Shown here: one piece after another, positions 5,783 through 7,190 of the stretch | Layout: each line of letters opens with the position of its first letter | Numbering within the stretch: position 1 is the stretch's first letter | DNA from: Bacteroidales bacterium UBA1458 | Lineage (GTDB): Bacteria; Bacteroidota; Bacteroidia; Bacteroidales; VadinHA17 | Direction of reading: 5' to 3' | Length of the DNA stretch: 7,190 nt | Assembly: GCA_002325785.1 (NCBI GenBank) | Contig: DCSU01000047.1 | Coordinates: 1,807 to 8,996, forward strand | Notes under the pieces: generated by a model | The model's input: the letters and a program-made list of their open reading frames with translations, nothing else | The model's database searches: none | What the model was told of the DNA's origin: nothing | Program-made: the position numbers and the translations under genes

Positions 5783-5944
5783 TCCGTGTTGCTCAGCTCA
5801 TCGTAAACCTGATTGTTTCGCTACTTTCCATGGTAAGGACTGTTGCGCTGATAATTGTAAAACTGATTTTTGCGCTCCTCACCTTTATCCGGACTGTTGC
5901 GCTGATAAGTATAACATTGATTTTTGTACTCCTCGCCGTGATCC
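5783..5944. repeat. Three tandem copies of a 54-base repeat
   Basis: Units start at 5783, 5837 and 5891. Units 2 and 3 match at about 45 of 54 positions; unit 1 matches unit 2 at about 34 of 54. Each holds TGTTGC, then GTAAA or a variant, TGATT, and CTCCTC or a variant. Because 54 is a multiple of three, one + frame stays open through all units, read as an 18-residue hydrophobic repeat (RTVALIIVKLIFALLTF and variants). It has an ATG at 5830 and ends at TGA 6010-6012, overlapping the next gene's start as ATGA. The minus strand is also open (5793-6008). The frame may be a small membrane peptide of 60 residues with hydrophobic segments near 4-19 and 22-38, or non-coding repeat DNA. Degenerate tandem repeats open on both strands do occur between genes in Bacteroidota. 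Confidence 0.7.
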
Positions 5945-6008
5945 GGAATACCCGTGGTATCAAGATCAGACAGGATAATATTAACATTGCATTATTAACT
6001 GCAGACAA

Positions 6009-6581
6009 ATGAGATCTGAAAAAGAGAAGATGCTGGCGGGGGAGTTATATGATTCAACTGACAAAAAGCTGTCGGAAGAGCGATTGCGGGCCAGGATGCT
6101 AATGAAGGCACTCAATGAGACCGGCGAGGATCAGGAAGAGGAAAGGAGACGGATTCTGGGTCAGTTGCTCCCCGGTGCGGGAAACGGGTTATGGCTACAG
6201 CCACCCTTCTATTGCGATTACGGGTACAATATAAAGACCGGGGAGAAGGTCTTTTTCAATTATAACTGCGTGGTGCTGGACGTTATGCAGGTCACTATAG
6301 GCAGTCGCACGCTTTTTGGGCCCAATGTACAGCTTTATACTGCCACCCATCCGATGGATCACAGGGTTAGAGCCAAAGGACTTGAGTTTGCGAAGCCGGT
6401 AGTCATAGGTGAGGATGTCTGGGTAGGCGGCGGAGCTGTCATATGCCCGGGGGTTAATATAGGAGATCGTAGCGTGATAGGAGCCGGCAGCGTGGTCACG
6501 CGAGATATTCCACCGGATGTATTCGCCGCCGGCAATCCATGCAGAGTGATAAGACCACTTGATTTCACCACCAATCTCTGA
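6009..6581 (+). CDS. Maltose/galactoside-type sugar O-acetyltransferase
   Basis: This 190-residue cytosolic enzyme belongs to the Maa/LacA/NodL branch of the left-handed beta-helix acyltransferases, which form trimers and acetylate sugars with acetyl-CoA. An N-terminal maltose-acetyltransferase helical domain is visible at 4-57 (EKEKMLAGELYDSTDKKLSEE onward). The beta-helix runs from about 65 to 180, with hexapeptide turns such as VTIGSR, VVIGEDVWVGGGAVICPGVNIG and SVIGAGSVVTRDI. The catalytic His is His114 in TATHPMD, and Asn85 in FNYNCVVLD matches the conserved Asn of the family. The C terminus AAGNPCRVIRPL is typical. The length is normal. The start at 6009 gives the complete N-terminal domain and overlaps the stop of the repeat-encoded frame. 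The exact sugar acceptor cannot be read from sequence. Confidence 0.93.
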   Translation: MRSEKEKMLAGELYDSTDKKLSEERLRARMLMKALNETGEDQEEERRRILGQLLPGAGNGLWLQPPFYCDYGYNIKTGEKVFFNYNCVVLDVMQVTIGSRTLFGPNVQLYTATHPMDHRVRAKGLEFAKPVVIGEDVWVGGGAVICPGVNIGDRSVIGAGSVVTRDIPPDVFAAGNPCRVIRPLDFTTNL

Positions 6582-6604
6582 CCAATATAAATTCATGCTG
6601 AGAA

Positions 6605-6880
6605 ATGATCAAAAAGGGAGACAAAAAAAGCAATCGGCTTGAAGCAGTACCGGGGATAGGAAAAAGCCTGGCAAAGGATCTTCGGGATCTTGATATTAAA
6701 ACAGTTTCAGACCTGAGGGGCCGTGACCCCGTGAAGATGTACAATGATCTCTGCTTAATCAGAGGAGGGCATCAGGACAGGTGTGTGCTTTATGTATTTC
6801 GCTCTGCAGTATATTTTGCCGCGACAGACAATCCGGATCCCGAGCTTGTCAAATGGTGGAACTGGAAAGACCGCAAATGA
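6605..6880 (+). CDS. Cdd1-type helix-hairpin-helix protein
   Basis: This 91-residue protein matches the small Cdd1 family (named in Pfam as pathogenicity locus), which carries a helix-hairpin-helix fold. The first hairpin is LEAVPGIGKSLAKDLRDLDIKTVSDLRGRDPVKMY (12-46), where VPGIG (15-19) is the characteristic hairpin turn for non-specific DNA backbone contact. The second half has the family block GGHQDRCVLYVFRSAVYFAAT (54-74), followed by DPELVKWWNWKD (78-89). A basic N terminus (MIKKGDKKSNR) fits nucleic-acid binding. The length is normal and the protein looks complete. The cellular role of the family is not established, and the name should not be read as evidence of virulence. The gene starts 23 bases after the acetyltransferase stop, suggesting shared transcription, and the terminator at 7007-7035 probably ends this unit. 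Confidence 0.9.
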   Translation: MIKKGDKKSNRLEAVPGIGKSLAKDLRDLDIKTVSDLRGRDPVKMYNDLCLIRGGHQDRCVLYVFRSAVYFAATDNPDPELVKWWNWKDRK

Positions 6881-7190
6881 CCAGGTCAGGATTGAGCCAA
6901 CCCAGTATCTGTCAGCGGAGGATGTGATAATACAGAGTTCGTGAGGGATCATGTATAAATTCCTCAAATAGCGGACAAGCCTTTAACGGTCAGCAACACA
7001 AAAACTATCCCGGGTTCAATGACCCGGGATTTTTTATTAACTTGTAATCCGTAACTGAAAAGAGTGTCCGGCGGTTCAACGTGGGTGATAATAGGTGTTC
7101 TGGCGGCATTGGCAGAAGCCACCGGCATGATGTTATCAAGGACGGAGGAAAGCACGGGCGCAAAACAAGCGGCAGAGGCAGAACCCGTGG
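6881..7190. other. Right-end stretch without a convincing gene
   Basis: Bases 6881-7006 are a 3' untranslated stretch leading to the terminator. After it, a + frame is open from 7055 to the window end with a possible GTG start at 7064 and an ATG at 7127. It would encode a short hydrophobic segment (TWVIIGVLAALAEATGMML) and then an Ala/Glu-rich linker, so a membrane-anchored protein cut by the window edge is possible. No promoter is visible between terminator and frame. The minus-strand frame at 6964-7155 reads through the terminator stem and is not credible. Confidence 0.5.
7007..7035 (+). terminator. Intrinsic (Rho-independent) terminator
   Basis: ATCCCGGGT (7007-7015) and ACCCGGGAT (7022-7030) form a perfect 9-pair stem with a 6-base loop (TCAATG), followed directly by a run of T (7030-7035). 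An A-run on the left side (7000-7004) would give a weaker T-tract on the minus strand, so it may act in both directions. It lies 126 bases after the Cdd1-type gene and probably ends the + strand transcription unit. Confidence 0.9.

Noticed and set aside
5793..6008. Minus-strand gene through the 54-base repeats
   Set aside because: It is open only because the repeat unit is a multiple of three; nothing at its ends suggests initiation, and the + frame has the better junction.
6195..6596. 133-codon minus-strand frame under the O-acetyltransferase gene
   Set aside because: The + strand encodes an unmistakable enzyme with catalytic His114; the antisense frame is a shadow of it.
6964..7155. 63-codon minus-strand gene at the right end
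   Set aside because: Its frame would run through the stem of the strong terminator at 7007-7035 and it shows no family features.

Overview
The window looks like chromosomal DNA of a member of the Bacteroidota. The evidence is the set of protein families (a DUF5692-type membrane protein, a Bacteroidota-type secreted YD-like protein, a Cdd1 helix-hairpin-helix protein), A-rich leaders instead of Shine-Dalgarno boxes before most starts, and one good match to the Bacteroidota promoter pattern (TTG, 19 bases, TAnnTTTG). All convincing genes are on the + strand. No rRNA, tRNA, CRISPR array, transposase or integrase gene was seen.

Region 1 (1-1338) is accessory in character. A very AT-rich gene for a small secreted protein (77-877) is bracketed by two arms of an imperfect inverted repeat (about 33-60 and 889-914), like a gene cassette. 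After it comes 460 bases without a convincing gene: a GC-rich block, a possible 5' remnant of a TerC-type metal-exporter gene that overlaps a good Bacteroidota promoter match, and a second cassette-border-like stretch ending just before the next gene.

Region 2 (1339-4554) is a metal-transport cluster. A VIT1/CCC1-family iron/manganese transporter, a small four-helix membrane protein with conserved-looking histidines and a DUF5692-type polytopic membrane protein are packed 24 and 7 bases apart and probably form one operon. After a 275-base gap that holds two hairpins comes a GufA-like ZIP transporter. A tiny ATGA-coupled ORF may follow it. VIT proteins move Fe2+/Mn2+ out of the cytosol, while ZIP proteins usually move Zn2+/Fe2+/Mn2+ in, so the cluster may balance divalent metals. 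The jobs of the two uncharacterised membrane proteins are unknown.

Region 3 (4555-7190) looks like ordinary chromosomal backbone and is visibly richer in G+C. It holds a lipoprotein-type DsrE-like protein with a CPTC motif, a GNAT acetyltransferase of the SSAT/thialysine type, three 54-base tandem repeats that stay open in frame and run into the next start by an ATGA overlap, a maltose/galactoside-type O-acetyltransferase and a Cdd1-type helix-hairpin-helix protein. A strong intrinsic terminator lies at 7007-7035. The last 155 bases hold nothing that can be assigned with confidence.

The points most worth a second look are the inverted-repeat cassette around the first gene, the in-frame 54-base repeat, the two unknown membrane proteins between two metal transporters, and the surface-anchored DsrE-like protein.
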